DNA of 64,000 bases from Lachnospiraceae bacterium (GCA_024696005.1 JAILHF010000031.1:1-64000), one strand, 5' to 3'; shown: positions 42,988-52,912, counted from the stretch's first letter. Notes: a model not told the origin generated them from the sequence alone. Numbers and translations: made by a program.

Positions 42988-43905
42988 ATGGAAAAATCAA
43001 AGACAAAGAAAAAGCGTTTGGTAGGATTGGAGAAAAGAAAGGCAAGAGCAGGATATCTGTTTATCATGCCCTTCATATTCGGATTCGTGGTCTTTATGGT
43101 GAGGCCTTTCGTGCAGTCTTTGTATATGAGCTTTACCAGTGTGGAGCTGGGTGCGGGCATTTTCAACATGAGCTGGACCGGACTAGCCAATTACTACTAC
43201 TCCTTCCGTACGGATCCCGACTATGTCAGGCTTCTGACGGAGGAACTGCTCCGAATGGTGATCTATTCCTTCGCCATCATCGTGTTCAGCTTCTTTGTAT
43301 CCCTGATCCTGAACCAGAAATTCCAGGGACGTGCCCTGGTGCGTGCGGTCTTCTTTCTGCCGGTCATCCTTTCCTCCGGTGTCATGCTCGGACTGGAGTC
43401 CAATAACCAGCTGATCGAAAACCTGCAGAAGACAGTGGAAACAACGACTTCCGGCATCAGCATCACAGCCGGCCTGCAGACGATCCTGCGAACCACCGGT
43501 GTGGGTACCAGAGCGTTTGAGAAGGTGTTTGAAGTCATCAACAATATCTACGATGTGGCCATGGCCAGCGGTATCCAGATCATCATCTTCCTTTCCGGCC
43601 TGCAGACCATACCCACCAGTATGTATGAGGCGGCACAGATCGAAGGATGTACCGCGTGGGAGAGCCTCTGGAAGGTTACCTTCCCCATGATCAGTTCCCT
43701 GTTCCTGGTAAACTGGGTGTATACGGTAGTAGACTTCTGTATGCGTTCCGATAACCAGGTCATTGATAAGATCCAGGATATGATGGTCGTGAAACAGAAT
43801 TACGGGACAGCATCAGCCATGACCTGGGTGTATTTCGTTGTGGTCATCGCGTTTGTCGGTATCACTTCCTTAGCGATCTCGAAGGGGGTTTATTACAATG
43901 ATTAA
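42988..43905 (+). CDS. Sugar ABC importer permease 2a (MalF/LplB type)
   Basis: A 305-residue protein with six helices and the EAA loop EAAQIEGCTAWESLWKVTFP. The loop before it (about 130-185) is longer than usual, as in several Gram-positive oligosaccharide permeases. It overlaps the next permease by eight bases. It is the second MalF-type subunit in the same operon and is clearly diverged from permease 1a, so a second importer of different specificity is likely. Confidence 0.87.
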   Translation: MEKSKTKKKRLVGLEKRKARAGYLFIMPFIFGFVVFMVRPFVQSLYMSFTSVELGAGIFNMSWTGLANYYYSFRTDPDYVRLLTEELLRMVIYSFAIIVFSFFVSLILNQKFQGRALVRAVFFLPVILSSGVMLGLESNNQLIENLQKTVETTTSGISITAGLQTILRTTGVGTRAFEKVFEVINNIYDVAMASGIQIIIFLSGLQTIPTSMYEAAQIEGCTAWESLWKVTFPMISSLFLVNWVYTVVDFCMRSDNQVIDKIQDMMVVKQNYGTASAMTWVYFVVVIAFVGITSLAISKGVYYND

Positions 43906-44896
43906 TGTGGATATCAAAGAAGATACCTTTTGGGAAAGGAACCGGAAGACCGGCGGTTATCTGCTCCGGAAAAGGGCGACCCAGATCGCGGTAAGCATCT
44001 GCAGGTTCATCCTGCTCTTCGGTATGTGCTTCCTGATCCTGCAGCCGATCCTGAACAAGATCTCCGTCAGCCTGATGACGGAGGAGGATCTGTTCGATCC
44101 CGTCGTGGTTTCCATCCCGCTGCATTTTACGCTGGATAACTACAAGATCGCGGCGGACGTCATGAACTACAAAGTGGGCTTTGTGAATTCCCTTATCATC
44201 TCCCTGACCACATCCCTGATCCAGATCGCGATGTGCACGCTGGTAGGTTACGGATTCGCGCGATTCAAGTTCCCGCTGAAGAAGATGTGGTTTGCCTTTG
44301 TCATGCTGATCATCGTGATCCCGCCTCAGGTCATCTCCACTTCGCTTTTCCTGCGATTCCGTTTCTTTGATATCCTGGGGATCATCAAGATGATCAGGGG
44401 CGAAGCGCTGAACCTCCGCGGTTCCATCATCCCGTATTATCTGATGTGCTTCGGCTGCATGGGATTGAAGGATGGGCTGTATATCTACATGATCCGGCAG
44501 TTCTTCCGTAATATCCCGAATGATATGGAAGAGGCTGCTTATGTGGACGGCTGCGGTATGTTCAAGACCTTTGTAACGATCATGCTTCCGGAAGCAACGC
44601 CCATCATCACCTCCTGCTTCCTGTTCTCCTTTGTATGGCAGTGGACGGACGGCTTCTATGCAGGCATGTTCCTGGGCGGCAGAAGACTGGTAAGTACCAG
44701 CATCTCCTCCATTGTGGACTCTCTGGGTGTTTACATCCAGCGTCTGACGGGTGAGAAGGTTGCGGTTTCCATCGCTTATTCCAACTGCATTTTGTCTACG
44801 GCTACCCTGATGGTGGTGGGCCCGCTGATCATCCTCTATCTCTTCGCCCAGAGAAAGTTTGTGGAGAGTATTGCATCCAGCGGTATCAAGATGTAA
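43898..44896 (+). CDS. Sugar ABC importer permease 2b (MalG/YtcP type)
   Basis: A 332-residue protein with six helices, the EAA loop EAAYVDGCGMFKTFVTIMLP and the MalG-type tail ESIASSGIKM. The start overlaps permease 2a, so the two are made together. The binding-protein gene follows after 144 bases and has its own promoter, which would allow the receptor to be made in excess, as is common. Confidence 0.87.
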   Translation: MINVDIKEDTFWERNRKTGGYLLRKRATQIAVSICRFILLFGMCFLILQPILNKISVSLMTEEDLFDPVVVSIPLHFTLDNYKIAADVMNYKVGFVNSLIISLTTSLIQIAMCTLVGYGFARFKFPLKKMWFAFVMLIIVIPPQVISTSLFLRFRFFDILGIIKMIRGEALNLRGSIIPYYLMCFGCMGLKDGLYIYMIRQFFRNIPNDMEEAAYVDGCGMFKTFVTIMLPEATPIITSCFLFSFVWQWTDGFYAGMFLGGRRLVSTSISSIVDSLGVYIQRLTGEKVAVSIAYSNCILSTATLMVVGPLIILYLFAQRKFVESIASSGIKM

Positions 44897-44900
44897 AAAA

Positions 44901-44933
44901 TGAACAAACTTTGAACAAACTTTGAATAAGTTA
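44901..44933. repeat. Three tandem 11-base repeats ahead of the binding-protein promoter
   Basis: TGAACAAACTT occurs at 44901-44911 and 44912-44922, followed by the weaker copy TGAATAAGTTA at 44923-44933. The third copy abuts the -35 box at 44934. The 11-base period places all copies on one face of the helix, as for an activator or repressor operator. Confidence 0.6.
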
Positions 44934-44962
44934 TTGATTTTTTCGAGAGTCTGCGATACTAT
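44934..44962 (+). promoter_or_regulatory. Internal promoter of the second binding-protein gene
   Basis: TTGATT (44934-44939) and TACTAT (44957-44962) are 17 bases apart, with 78 bases of leader before the ATG at 45041. The tandem 11-base repeats lie immediately upstream. Confidence 0.55.
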
Positions 44963-45040
44963 AAAAACACGGTTACTGCCGGGAGGGCAAAGGGCCCGAA
45001 CGGTTAATGTAAACAACAACAAAATGGAGGGTAGAAAAGT

Positions 45041-46600
45041 ATGAAAAGGAAATTTGTACCGGTTGCTCTCGCTGCTGTGATGGCATTCAACATGGCAGCC
45101 TGCACCAACGGCGGAGATGCTCCTGCAGATCCTACGCCGGCAGATCCCGGAACGGAAACGACTCCGGCTGACCCCGGAACGACCGATCCCGGAACGACCG
45201 ATCCCGGAGCGGAAGAGGACGTTGAGCCCTATACCGTCCGCACCAAGGCAGACGGCAGCCCTATCGATCTGGGCGGCATGGAGATCATCATCCGTGACTG
45301 GTTCTCCAATGCAGAGACCGATATCATGCATGCAGATCCCGACAGCCTGAGCAGCTATGAGGCTGAGATCCGCGAGTATCGTGAGTGGGCACAGGAAAAG
45401 TATAACTTCAAACTGAAGCAGGTTGGTGGTGCTGACTGGGGTCAGTGCATCACTGATTTCGTTAACTACGTTACTTCCGGCGGCGGCCCTCTGGATTATG
45501 AGTATGAGACCGGCGTACCCGAGAAGTGCGAGAACGTGATCTTCACGATCCGTGACGATGCTGCTACCACTGCAGCTATGAGAAACAACGAGATGTATGA
45601 TCTGTCCACTCTGGATTGCCTGGATTTCAGCGATCACAAGTATACCCAGAACAAGCTGCACGAGCAGTACAGCTACAAGGGCGGCATCTACGCTATGTAC
45701 GGCAGCATCTCCGAGCCTCGTGACGGTGTATACTTCAACTATCAGCTGCTGAAGGACGGCGGTCATGAGCCCGATGAGATCTATGATATGCAGAAGAACG
45801 GCACCTGGACCTGGGATGCGTTCGAGCAGATCTGTAAGGATGTTCAGAAGGATACCGATAACGATGGTATCGCTGACGTTGCAGGTTGGACCGCAAACAC
45901 CGGTGGTGCTGTAAATGCATTCATCTACTCCAATGACGGCCAGCTGGTCGGCAGAGATTCCAGTGGTGCTTATGAGCTTCAGGTTACCGATCAGAAGACC
46001 ATTGACGCTCTTGAGTTCGCTAACAGAATGATCAAGGAATATCGTCATAAGGATCCTCAGGTTCAGGGTGAGGACGGAACCATGACCGACGCTCCTTGGG
46101 ATTACTACAAGGATTCCTGGAAGAACGGTGACGCTTGCTTCCTGCTTGAGCAGGAGTATGCAGGTACTCCCGGTAACTTCCTTGCTGACATCACCTTCGA
46201 TGCAGGCTTCGTAATGATGCCTAAGGGACCCGCTGCTAAGGATCTGGTTAACTGCTGGAGCAACAACCCTGCTGTTATCCCTGCATGCTACACTCCTGAG
46301 CAGGCTTGGAACATCGCATTCGCATATGATGTATGGTTCGAGGTTCCGCCCGAGATCGAGGAAGAGAACAGCATCGTATCCCGTGCCCGTTCCGGTATCT
46401 TCGATGACAGAGCGCTGGATGAGACCCTTCCTATGATGAGCGAAGAGAAGCACGGTATGATCACCTACGGCGGAATGATCCCCGAGCTGGAGACCGGCCC
46501 CGACCTGATCTGGAGTATCAACGGCGATGCAAAGGTTTCCGAGCTGGTTGATGCGATCAAGGATAAGTGGAAAGAGAAGGTTGACGCTGCGAACAACTAA
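45041..46600 (+). CDS. Sugar-binding lipoprotein of importer 2
   Basis: A 519-residue lipoprotein with lipobox MAAC near residue 21 and a Pro/Asp/Gly/Thr repeat spacer (PADPGT, TDPGTTDPG) to about residue 60. The rest is an extracellular solute-binding fold (MEIIIRDWFSN, LKQVGGADWG, GTWTWDAFEQICKDV, PWDYYKDSWKNGDACFLLEQEY). GGAGG lies about ten bases before the ATG. Codon use leans to strongly expressed genes, and it has its own promoter. A terminator follows, closing the importer cluster. It is the receptor for permeases 2a and 2b. Confidence 0.85.
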   Translation: MKRKFVPVALAAVMAFNMAACTNGGDAPADPTPADPGTETTPADPGTTDPGTTDPGAEEDVEPYTVRTKADGSPIDLGGMEIIIRDWFSNAETDIMHADPDSLSSYEAEIREYREWAQEKYNFKLKQVGGADWGQCITDFVNYVTSGGGPLDYEYETGVPEKCENVIFTIRDDAATTAAMRNNEMYDLSTLDCLDFSDHKYTQNKLHEQYSYKGGIYAMYGSISEPRDGVYFNYQLLKDGGHEPDEIYDMQKNGTWTWDAFEQICKDVQKDTDNDGIADVAGWTANTGGAVNAFIYSNDGQLVGRDSSGAYELQVTDQKTIDALEFANRMIKEYRHKDPQVQGEDGTMTDAPWDYYKDSWKNGDACFLLEQEYAGTPGNFLADITFDAGFVMMPKGPAAKDLVNCWSNNPAVIPACYTPEQAWNIAFAYDVWFEVPPEIEEENSIVSRARSGIFDDRALDETLPMMSEEKHGMITYGGMIPELETGPDLIWSINGDAKVSELVDAIKDKWKEKVDAANN

Positions 46601-46630
46601 GCAGCTCAGGACTTCGCCAAATAAGCATTA

Positions 46631-46676
46631 AAAGTATCCCCTCGTGCGACAAGGGTCCGCGGGGGGGTATTTTTTG
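46631..46676 (+). terminator. Terminator after the binding-protein gene
   Basis: AAAGTA-T-CCCC pairs with GGGG-TATTTTT, with one bulged T, around a GC-rich interior, and is followed by further T. It lies 30 bases after the stop and separates the importer cluster from the export genes. Confidence 0.5.
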
Positions 46677-46858
46677 CCTTCCGAAAAAGGCGTAAGGAGA
46701 CTCCCGATACCGCAGACGGAAAGCGGGACGATCCGGCAGGAAAAAGCCGCAATATTTGGGCAGAAAAAGAGAAAAGAAATATGGGAAGCATAGAATTTGA
46801 TCCGGCCTTGAAATAGAATTGGCAGGGTGGGGGATTACAAGAGGAGCATGATGAACGA

Positions 46859-47968
46859 ATGCCGATCACGAATCTGAAAAAGCGATCTCTTCCCGGCCTG
46901 GTATTGACCCTGGCCCTTATTCCTGCGGTCTGGGGCTGCGGGAAGAAAGAGGAGGAAGCACCTCCGCTGGTTCTGGAAAGCGGTGACGAAGCAGCTGAAT
47001 ACAGTCTTACAGAATGTATGAGAGGCGATCTCGAAGAGACCGTCTCTTTAACGTGTTATTATCGCAAGAACGCCGAGCAGGAAGTGTATTTTCCGGTCAG
47101 CGGAAAGCAGATCCGGAAGATCTATGTGCAGGAAGGCGATATCGTAAAGAAGGGGGATCTTCTGGCGGAACTGGCCGTCGGCAATATCGAGGACCAGATC
47201 GATGAGCTGCAGTACCGTATCAGGCGCAACGAGCTTCTCCTGGCTTATGTGGATGAGGACGAAGCACTGGAGATCGAGGGCCGCTACAACAATCTGGCCT
47301 ATATGAGCGGCCATACGGACGAGGATAAAGAGGCTTACGATGCGGAGCTGGTGAAGCTGAAGGCCCGCAATGAACAGAGGCGGAATTCCTACCGGGATTC
47401 CATCGAATTCGATAAAAAGAAACTGGCTTCCCTGCAGGGCCAGCTGTCCCAGAGCCGCGTCTATGCGCAGTTTGACGGAAAGGTCAGCAAGGTGGAAAAG
47501 GGGCTGATCGGAACCACCAGCAATGTGGAAAAATGCGTGATGACGGTGGTGGACGATCAGGAAGGCTATTTTGTCAGCGAGAAAGAGGAACTGCTTCCCT
47601 ACCTGACGGAGGAAAGCTATTCCATGAATGTGATGTTCGGAAACGGCAGGGGGGACTATGAGCTGGTGCCCCGCGACCGTGAGTCCTGGGGAGAGAAGCA
47701 GTATTTCTCCATCAAAAAAGGCGACAATATCGAGGGCCTGGAAGTGGATGACAAGGGCGACATCCGTGTGATCACCGCCCGCAAGGAAGACACGCTCTAT
47801 CTGCCTAGCGAATGTATCCGTAACGCCGGAGACAGGAATTATGTTTATGTCGTGACCGAGGAAGGCCTTCGGGATGTGATCTGGGTGGAGGTCGGCCTGC
47901 ACGGCGAAGGCGTGACCGAGATCCTCAGCGGGCTGAAGGAAGGGGATAAGGTGATCAGACGGGGATGA
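46859..47968 (+). CDS. HlyD-type membrane-fusion lipoprotein 1
   Basis: A 369-residue protein with lipobox-like WGC near residue 27. The layout is that of export adaptors: a lipoyl half-motif (VYFPVSGKQIRKIYVQEGDIVKKGDLLAEL), a coiled-coil hairpin (about 110-200), the second lipoyl half (VYAQFDGKVSKVEKG) and a C-terminal barrel (VITARKEDTLYLPSECI, EILSGLKEGDKVI). Such adaptors work with FtsX/MacB-type transporters. The stop overlaps the next start in ATGA. GGAG lies 13 bases upstream of the ATG, rather far. Confidence 0.78.
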   Translation: MPITNLKKRSLPGLVLTLALIPAVWGCGKKEEEAPPLVLESGDEAAEYSLTECMRGDLEETVSLTCYYRKNAEQEVYFPVSGKQIRKIYVQEGDIVKKGDLLAELAVGNIEDQIDELQYRIRRNELLLAYVDEDEALEIEGRYNNLAYMSGHTDEDKEAYDAELVKLKARNEQRRNSYRDSIEFDKKKLASLQGQLSQSRVYAQFDGKVSKVEKGLIGTTSNVEKCVMTVVDDQEGYFVSEKEELLPYLTEESYSMNVMFGNGRGDYELVPRDRESWGEKQYFSIKKGDNIEGLEVDDKGDIRVITARKEDTLYLPSECIRNAGDRNYVYVVTEEGLRDVIWVEVGLHGEGVTEILSGLKEGDKVIRRG

Positions 47969-50121
47969 GCAGAAAAAAGAGTCTGAAAAAGAAGTTCCTT
48001 TACACCGGATTGCTCCTGCTTACGGGAAGCAGCTGCCTCTTTGCGGCCTGCGGAAAGGAAAGCGCTCGTGACGCGGAAGAGGAGATCGTTCTTCTGGACC
48101 CCGTAAGCGTGGCGGTCAGCTGTGTGGCTGCGGAATACAGGGATATTTATGATTATATGGTCATCGGAGCCGTGTGCACGCCGGCCCTTTCGGAATGCGT
48201 GATGGATACCAGCATGACCTTCTCGGCTTACGAGAAGACACCCGGTGAGGAAGTAAAGCGGGGGGATGTCCTGATCAGCGGGGATACCGCGGATCTGGAT
48301 AAGCAGATCGAGAACCAGAGAAAGTCCATCCTGGAAATGGAGAGCAACCATACGGATGAGCTGGAACAGAGAGCGGATAATCTGAAAAATGTTGAGAATA
48401 ACTACTGGGAAGCCTTAAGACAGTATGAGGATACGGATAAAAACGCGCCGGATGAGGATTCCAAGGACTATGAAGCCTGGATGAGAAAGCATCTGCCGGC
48501 TTATTCGACCTACAGCGCAGCCGAACTGAACCTGCGTCGTACCAAACAGCAGAACAAGGAGAGCGAAGAGCTCTATGCCCTGGATCTGGAAAGACAGCAG
48601 CAGATCCTGACGGAACTGGAGAGACAGAAGAACAACAAGATGCTTCTGGCAAACCGTGACGGTACCGTGGTAGCTCTGGGCTATATGAACCGGGGAAACT
48701 ACGGCGATTTCTATCACAGCGGGGACTGGATCGGAGAGAACACTATCGCCATGGCCCTGGGAGACTGCTCCGTGAAGCAGCTGAGAAGCGGTTATCTTTC
48801 CGGTTCCGATATCAACAAGGCGGAGGATATGTACGCTCTTGTGAACGGGGAGCGTTTCGAGATCCGCTATGAAGGGATCAGCGCCGAGGAATACGAGCGC
48901 ATTGAGGAAAAGAACGGTGTGGTATACAGCACCTTTTCCGTGGAGGACCCGAACGATATCATCGGCTTCGGCACCTTTGCCACCATCGTTCTGGAAAAGG
49001 AGCATCGCGAGGGTGTGCTGGCGCTGCCCACAGACTGCATCCTTCGGGACGGCGAGGATAATTACGTCTATCTTTTCAACGGGGAATCCTACGAAGAGCA
49101 GCCCGTGGTCTGCGGCGTTTCGGACGGAAAGTATACCGAGATCCTTTCCGGACTGAATGCGGGCGATATGGTCAAAGCCGAGTTCAAGCCCCTCGGAGGC
49201 GCGAAAGAGACCGTGCTTACGATGGGGTCGGTTCATTCGGATTTTAACGCGAGCGGTTTTCTCTACTATCCTTCCGCAAAGAGCATCGTCAATACCGTAC
49301 AGTACGGTACCACCTATCTGGATGAGGTATGTGTCAGCCGTTACGAGCAGGTGACACAGGGGCAGGTCATCGCAAGGATCCATGTGGTTTCGGATCCGGT
49401 GGAGATTGAGCGGACGGAGCGCGAGATCACCCGGCTGAACGAGCAGATCGACTATTACAAAAAAGAGAGCGAAAAAGACAACAAATATACGATCAAGAGC
49501 CTTCAGAAGCAGCTGGAGGATAAGCAGGACTATCTGTCGAAGCTGAAGGCGGATGCCGTAAAAACATCGATCACGGCGGCGTATGACGGCGTGATCACGG
49601 AGATCACGGACCGGAAAGCCGGAGAACTGCTGGATTACAACAGCTCCATCGGCAGGCTGGCGGATGAGGAATCCTGCTTTGTCATGGTGGAGGATACGGA
49701 CGGAAAGCTTTCCTACGGAACGAAGGTGGAGGTAGCCTATCAGTCCGGCGACGGTTCCCAGAAAAAGGAAGAGTGTACGGTAGCGACCGTAAATCCCCTG
49801 CTGCTGGACAAGAGCCTGCAGTCCGGCTATGCCATCTTAAAGCTTCCTCTGGAGGTTGCAGCCGAGATCGCAGGCAGCAGCCGCGACGACGGCTGGTGGA
49901 GCCTGACACGTGTGTCAGTGACGGCGCAGCTGCGTTCGGTGGAGAACGTGCTTCTGGTACCGCGGAGCGCGGTGACGGAGGTGAGCCGTACGACTTATGT
50001 TACGGTGGTGGAAGATAACGGGACGAGACGCCAGCAGGCCTTTGTGCCGGGCGGGGCGGATTCGGAAAATTACTGGGTCATTACCGGCCTTACGGAAGGA
50101 ATGCGGATATGCTGGGAATAA
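47965..50121 (+). CDS. Double-length membrane-fusion lipoprotein 2
   Basis: A 718-residue lipoprotein (lipobox LFAAC near residue 29). The first 410 residues form a complete adaptor, with a coiled coil at about 110-220, a lipoyl half (NRDGTVVALGYM) and a barrel ending EILSGLNAGDMV. Residues about 420-718 form a second adaptor with its own coiled coil (about 475-530), a lipoyl half (ITAAYDGVITEITDRKAGE) and a barrel (LLVPRSAVTEV, ending VITGLTEGMRICWE). It looks like an internal duplication or fusion. Its end overlaps the permease gene by 13 bases. It probably builds the extracellular part of the exporter with adaptor 1. Confidence 0.75.
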   Translation: MSRKKSLKKKFLYTGLLLLTGSSCLFAACGKESARDAEEEIVLLDPVSVAVSCVAAEYRDIYDYMVIGAVCTPALSECVMDTSMTFSAYEKTPGEEVKRGDVLISGDTADLDKQIENQRKSILEMESNHTDELEQRADNLKNVENNYWEALRQYEDTDKNAPDEDSKDYEAWMRKHLPAYSTYSAAELNLRRTKQQNKESEELYALDLERQQQILTELERQKNNKMLLANRDGTVVALGYMNRGNYGDFYHSGDWIGENTIAMALGDCSVKQLRSGYLSGSDINKAEDMYALVNGERFEIRYEGISAEEYERIEEKNGVVYSTFSVEDPNDIIGFGTFATIVLEKEHREGVLALPTDCILRDGEDNYVYLFNGESYEEQPVVCGVSDGKYTEILSGLNAGDMVKAEFKPLGGAKETVLTMGSVHSDFNASGFLYYPSAKSIVNTVQYGTTYLDEVCVSRYEQVTQGQVIARIHVVSDPVEIERTEREITRLNEQIDYYKKESEKDNKYTIKSLQKQLEDKQDYLSKLKADAVKTSITAAYDGVITEITDRKAGELLDYNSSIGRLADEESCFVMVEDTDGKLSYGTKVEVAYQSGDGSQKKEECTVATVNPLLLDKSLQSGYAILKLPLEVAAEIAGSSRDDGWWSLTRVSVTAQLRSVENVLLVPRSAVTEVSRTTYVTVVEDNGTRRQQAFVPGGADSENYWVITGLTEGMRICWE

Positions 50122-52910
50122 TGCTGCAGAAAATGTGGCATAAGAAATGGATGAACCTGAGCCTCCTGCTCGGCTTTATCCTGCTGGTGGCAACGGCTGC
50201 AAGCTTTCCCCTGTATCAGACAGGGGCTTACAACCGTATGCTCACGGATGAGTTCGATCATTATCTTTCCTCGCAGGGAGTATGGCCCGCCCAGCTTTCC
50301 CTTCAGGTTTCCACCAAAAAGGAAAAAGACGGAAAGACCATTAAGACCATGGAAGCGTTCATTCCCTCGATCTACCGGGATCTGGATGTGAAGGAAAGGG
50401 ATACCATCACCCTTTATACCATGACCAGCGGTGAGGTGAGCTCCGAATACGAGCGTAACGATGCCAGTGATCTGTCGGCAAGACTCGGCTTCAAGAGTCA
50501 TCTGGAAGACCATATCAATATCGTGAACGGCCGGATGTACAGCGACTCGGGCCTGTCCGAGGACGGCGCGATCGAGGTCATCATCAGCCAGAAGTGCATG
50601 ACCAAGCAGGGCTATCTGGTAGACGAGCCCATGGTCTATGACGCCATCAGAAACTTTGAGGGCAAGCCCCTCCGCTATAAGATCGTGGGTGTCTTTGAGC
50701 CGATATCCGCAGGAGACCTGTACTGGAACGACAAAGAGACGGAGTTTGACGATCTGTGTCTGATGAACGAAGCTCTTTTCCGTGACAGTTTCCTGGGCGA
50801 AAAGGCCGTCAAGTATTCCTTTGTCTGTCGCTATACCGCATTGTTTGAGTACGATGATATCAAAGCGGATGATGTGGAACGTCTTAAGAAGCAGATCGAT
50901 CATTACGCCCATGTCGGCTCCTACCGTAATGTTATCGATGAACCTCCGATCCTGGCGGTCCTGGACGGATACAGCAACAAGCATTCCCGCATCAGTGCCA
51001 CACTTACCATTCTGCAGATCCCGGTACTGATCATGCTGGCGGCTTTCCTTCTGATGATCTCGGGCCAGATGTACGAGATGGAACGCAACGAGATATCGGT
51101 CATCAAGAGCCGCGGCAGCTCCCGGCTGCAGATCTTTCTGCTGTATCTTTACCAGGCGCTTTCCCTCACGGGACTGGGGATCCTGGGCGGCGTGCCCCTG
51201 GGTATGCTGCTGGCAAGGCTTCTGGGTTCGACGAGAAACTTCCTGATCTTTGATCTTTCGGAACAGCTGACAGTGCGCTTTGATAAACATGCGGCACTCT
51301 ATGTGCTTGCAGCGGCGGGGATCGGGCTGCTCTGTCTTACCCTGCCCGCCATCCGGCACAGCAAGGTCTCCATCGTAAACTTAAAGCAGCAGAAAGCACT
51401 GAACAAAAAGCGTCTCTGGGAGATCCTCTTCCTGGATGTGATCTGCATCGGGATCGGTGGCTACGGTTATTACAATTTCACACGCAGTTCCGCAGATGTA
51501 GCGGAGAACGTGCTGAACAACAAAGCAATGGATCCGCTGCTCTATCTTTCCTCTTCCCTGATGATCGTGGGACTGGGACTTCTGTTCCTGCGTCTGCAGC
51601 CTCTGCTCCTGCGGCTGGTCTACACCGTCGGAAAGCGTTTCTGGCGGCCCGCACCGTTTATCGCCTTTATGGAGAATGTGAAAAACGGCCGGAAACAGCA
51701 GCTGATCATGCTTTTTCTGATCATGACCGTATCCCTGGGCATGTTTCATTCCGCTGTTGCCCGTACCATCGTGGAGAATGCGGTGCGCAACACGGATTAC
51801 AAGGACGGCTGTGACCTGCAGATGAAGGAAGTGTGGACCGAGGTGGTGGACCGTAACGGAGCCCGCACCGGTGTGTACATCGAGCCCGATCCGGCGAAGT
51901 ACCTTACCGCAAGCTTCATCGACAGTTATACCAAGGTGTATCGTCTGAAGGACATCGAGGCGGACGGCGGCAAAAACGGAAAGCTGTCCATCAACCTGAT
52001 GGGGATCAACACAAAAGAGTACGGCAGCATCACCTGGGTGGACAAGAAACTGAACGGGAAGGCCTACTACGAGCTCCTGAACGAGCTTGCGGTCGTGGAA
52101 AACGGTCTGCTGGTCTCCGCCAATTTCCGTGATAAGCTGGGGTATAAGATCGGAGACAGCATCACCTATAAGAAGGAAAACAGCGGCAACGCCACCGGCG
52201 TGATCGTGGATTTCTTTGATTACTGGCCGGGATACGCAGCGGAGGAAAGCGTGCAGCAGCCGGACGGCAAGGTTTCCACGGAGAGTAACTATCTGGTGGT
52301 CGCTCATTTCGAATATCTGAAGAGCAAGCTCGGAGAGCTTCCTTATGAGGTCATGGCCAAAATGAAGGAAGGGGCTACGGCAGAGCAGATCTATGAGTGG
52401 ACGGAAGCAAACAATATGCGCCTGACCACTTACGTGAACCGTAATGACGATCTGGAGGAGGCCCAGACCGATCCCCTGCTGCAGGGTACCAACGGCGTGC
52501 TGACCCTGGGCTTTGTGGTGACCCTGATCCTCTGCGGCGTGGGTTACCTGATCTACTGGATCATGGCCCTGAAGGAGAGGGAGCTGGTATTCGGTGTGCT
52601 GCGTGCCTCCGGTTTCCACAAGGGCGAGGTCTTCCACATGCTCTTCCTGGAGCAGATCTTCTGCGGCGGGCTTTCCATTGCAGCCGGTTTCGGCATCGGC
52701 AAGCTCACCTCGACACTCTTCGTGCCCATCCTGCAGAAGGTATACGCTTCGTCGAGCCAGATCCTGCCGCTGGAACTGATCAGCGACAGCTCGGATCTGA
52801 TCCGGCTCATCTGTGTGATTGCTGCGATGATGGTCATCTGCTTCCTGGTATTGACGCTCATGACCTTCCGCATGAATGTTGCCAAGGCCCTTAAGCTTGG
52901 AGAAGAATAA
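50109..52910 (+). CDS. Large FtsX-type ABC export permease
   Basis: A 933-residue membrane protein. An N-terminal helix (about 17-35) is followed by a large extracellular region (about 45-295). Then come helix clusters near 305-440 and 455-560, a second extracellular region (about 565-790) and three final helices (about 795-925). These form two FtsX-type domains in one chain. ISVIKSRGSSRLQIFLLYLYQ and LVFGVLRASGFHKGEVFHML are the typical cytoplasmic coupling segments. It would act as a monomeric exporter or mechanotransmission permease with the two adaptors and ATPases. The substrate is unknown. Confidence 0.8.
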   Translation: MLGIMLQKMWHKKWMNLSLLLGFILLVATAASFPLYQTGAYNRMLTDEFDHYLSSQGVWPAQLSLQVSTKKEKDGKTIKTMEAFIPSIYRDLDVKERDTITLYTMTSGEVSSEYERNDASDLSARLGFKSHLEDHINIVNGRMYSDSGLSEDGAIEVIISQKCMTKQGYLVDEPMVYDAIRNFEGKPLRYKIVGVFEPISAGDLYWNDKETEFDDLCLMNEALFRDSFLGEKAVKYSFVCRYTALFEYDDIKADDVERLKKQIDHYAHVGSYRNVIDEPPILAVLDGYSNKHSRISATLTILQIPVLIMLAAFLLMISGQMYEMERNEISVIKSRGSSRLQIFLLYLYQALSLTGLGILGGVPLGMLLARLLGSTRNFLIFDLSEQLTVRFDKHAALYVLAAAGIGLLCLTLPAIRHSKVSIVNLKQQKALNKKRLWEILFLDVICIGIGGYGYYNFTRSSADVAENVLNNKAMDPLLYLSSSLMIVGLGLLFLRLQPLLLRLVYTVGKRFWRPAPFIAFMENVKNGRKQQLIMLFLIMTVSLGMFHSAVARTIVENAVRNTDYKDGCDLQMKEVWTEVVDRNGARTGVYIEPDPAKYLTASFIDSYTKVYRLKDIEADGGKNGKLSINLMGINTKEYGSITWVDKKLNGKAYYELLNELAVVENGLLVSANFRDKLGYKIGDSITYKKENSGNATGVIVDFFDYWPGYAAEESVQQPDGKVSTESNYLVVAHFEYLKSKLGELPYEVMAKMKEGATAEQIYEWTEANNMRLTTYVNRNDDLEEAQTDPLLQGTNGVLTLGFVVTLILCGVGYLIYWIMALKERELVFGVLRASGFHKGEVFHMLFLEQIFCGGLSIAAGFGIGKLTSTLFVPILQKVYASSSQILPLELISDSSDLIRLICVIAAMMVICFLVLTLMTFRMNVAKALKLGEE

Positions 52911-52912
52911 GT

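Noticed and set aside
44901-44933. Tandem repeats as a possible CRISPR remnant
   Set aside because: The units are 11 bases with no spacers and abut a promoter, so an operator is the better reading.
45130-45220. DNA repeats in the second binding-protein gene
   Set aside because: They encode a Pro-Gly-Thr-Asp spacer after the lipobox, an ordinary flexible linker in surface lipoproteins.
33888-46453. Very long antisense frames opposite the importer cluster (up to about 860 codons)
   Set aside because: Each mirrors a gene with clear motifs, promoters and ribosome sites on the plus strand; none has its own start signal.
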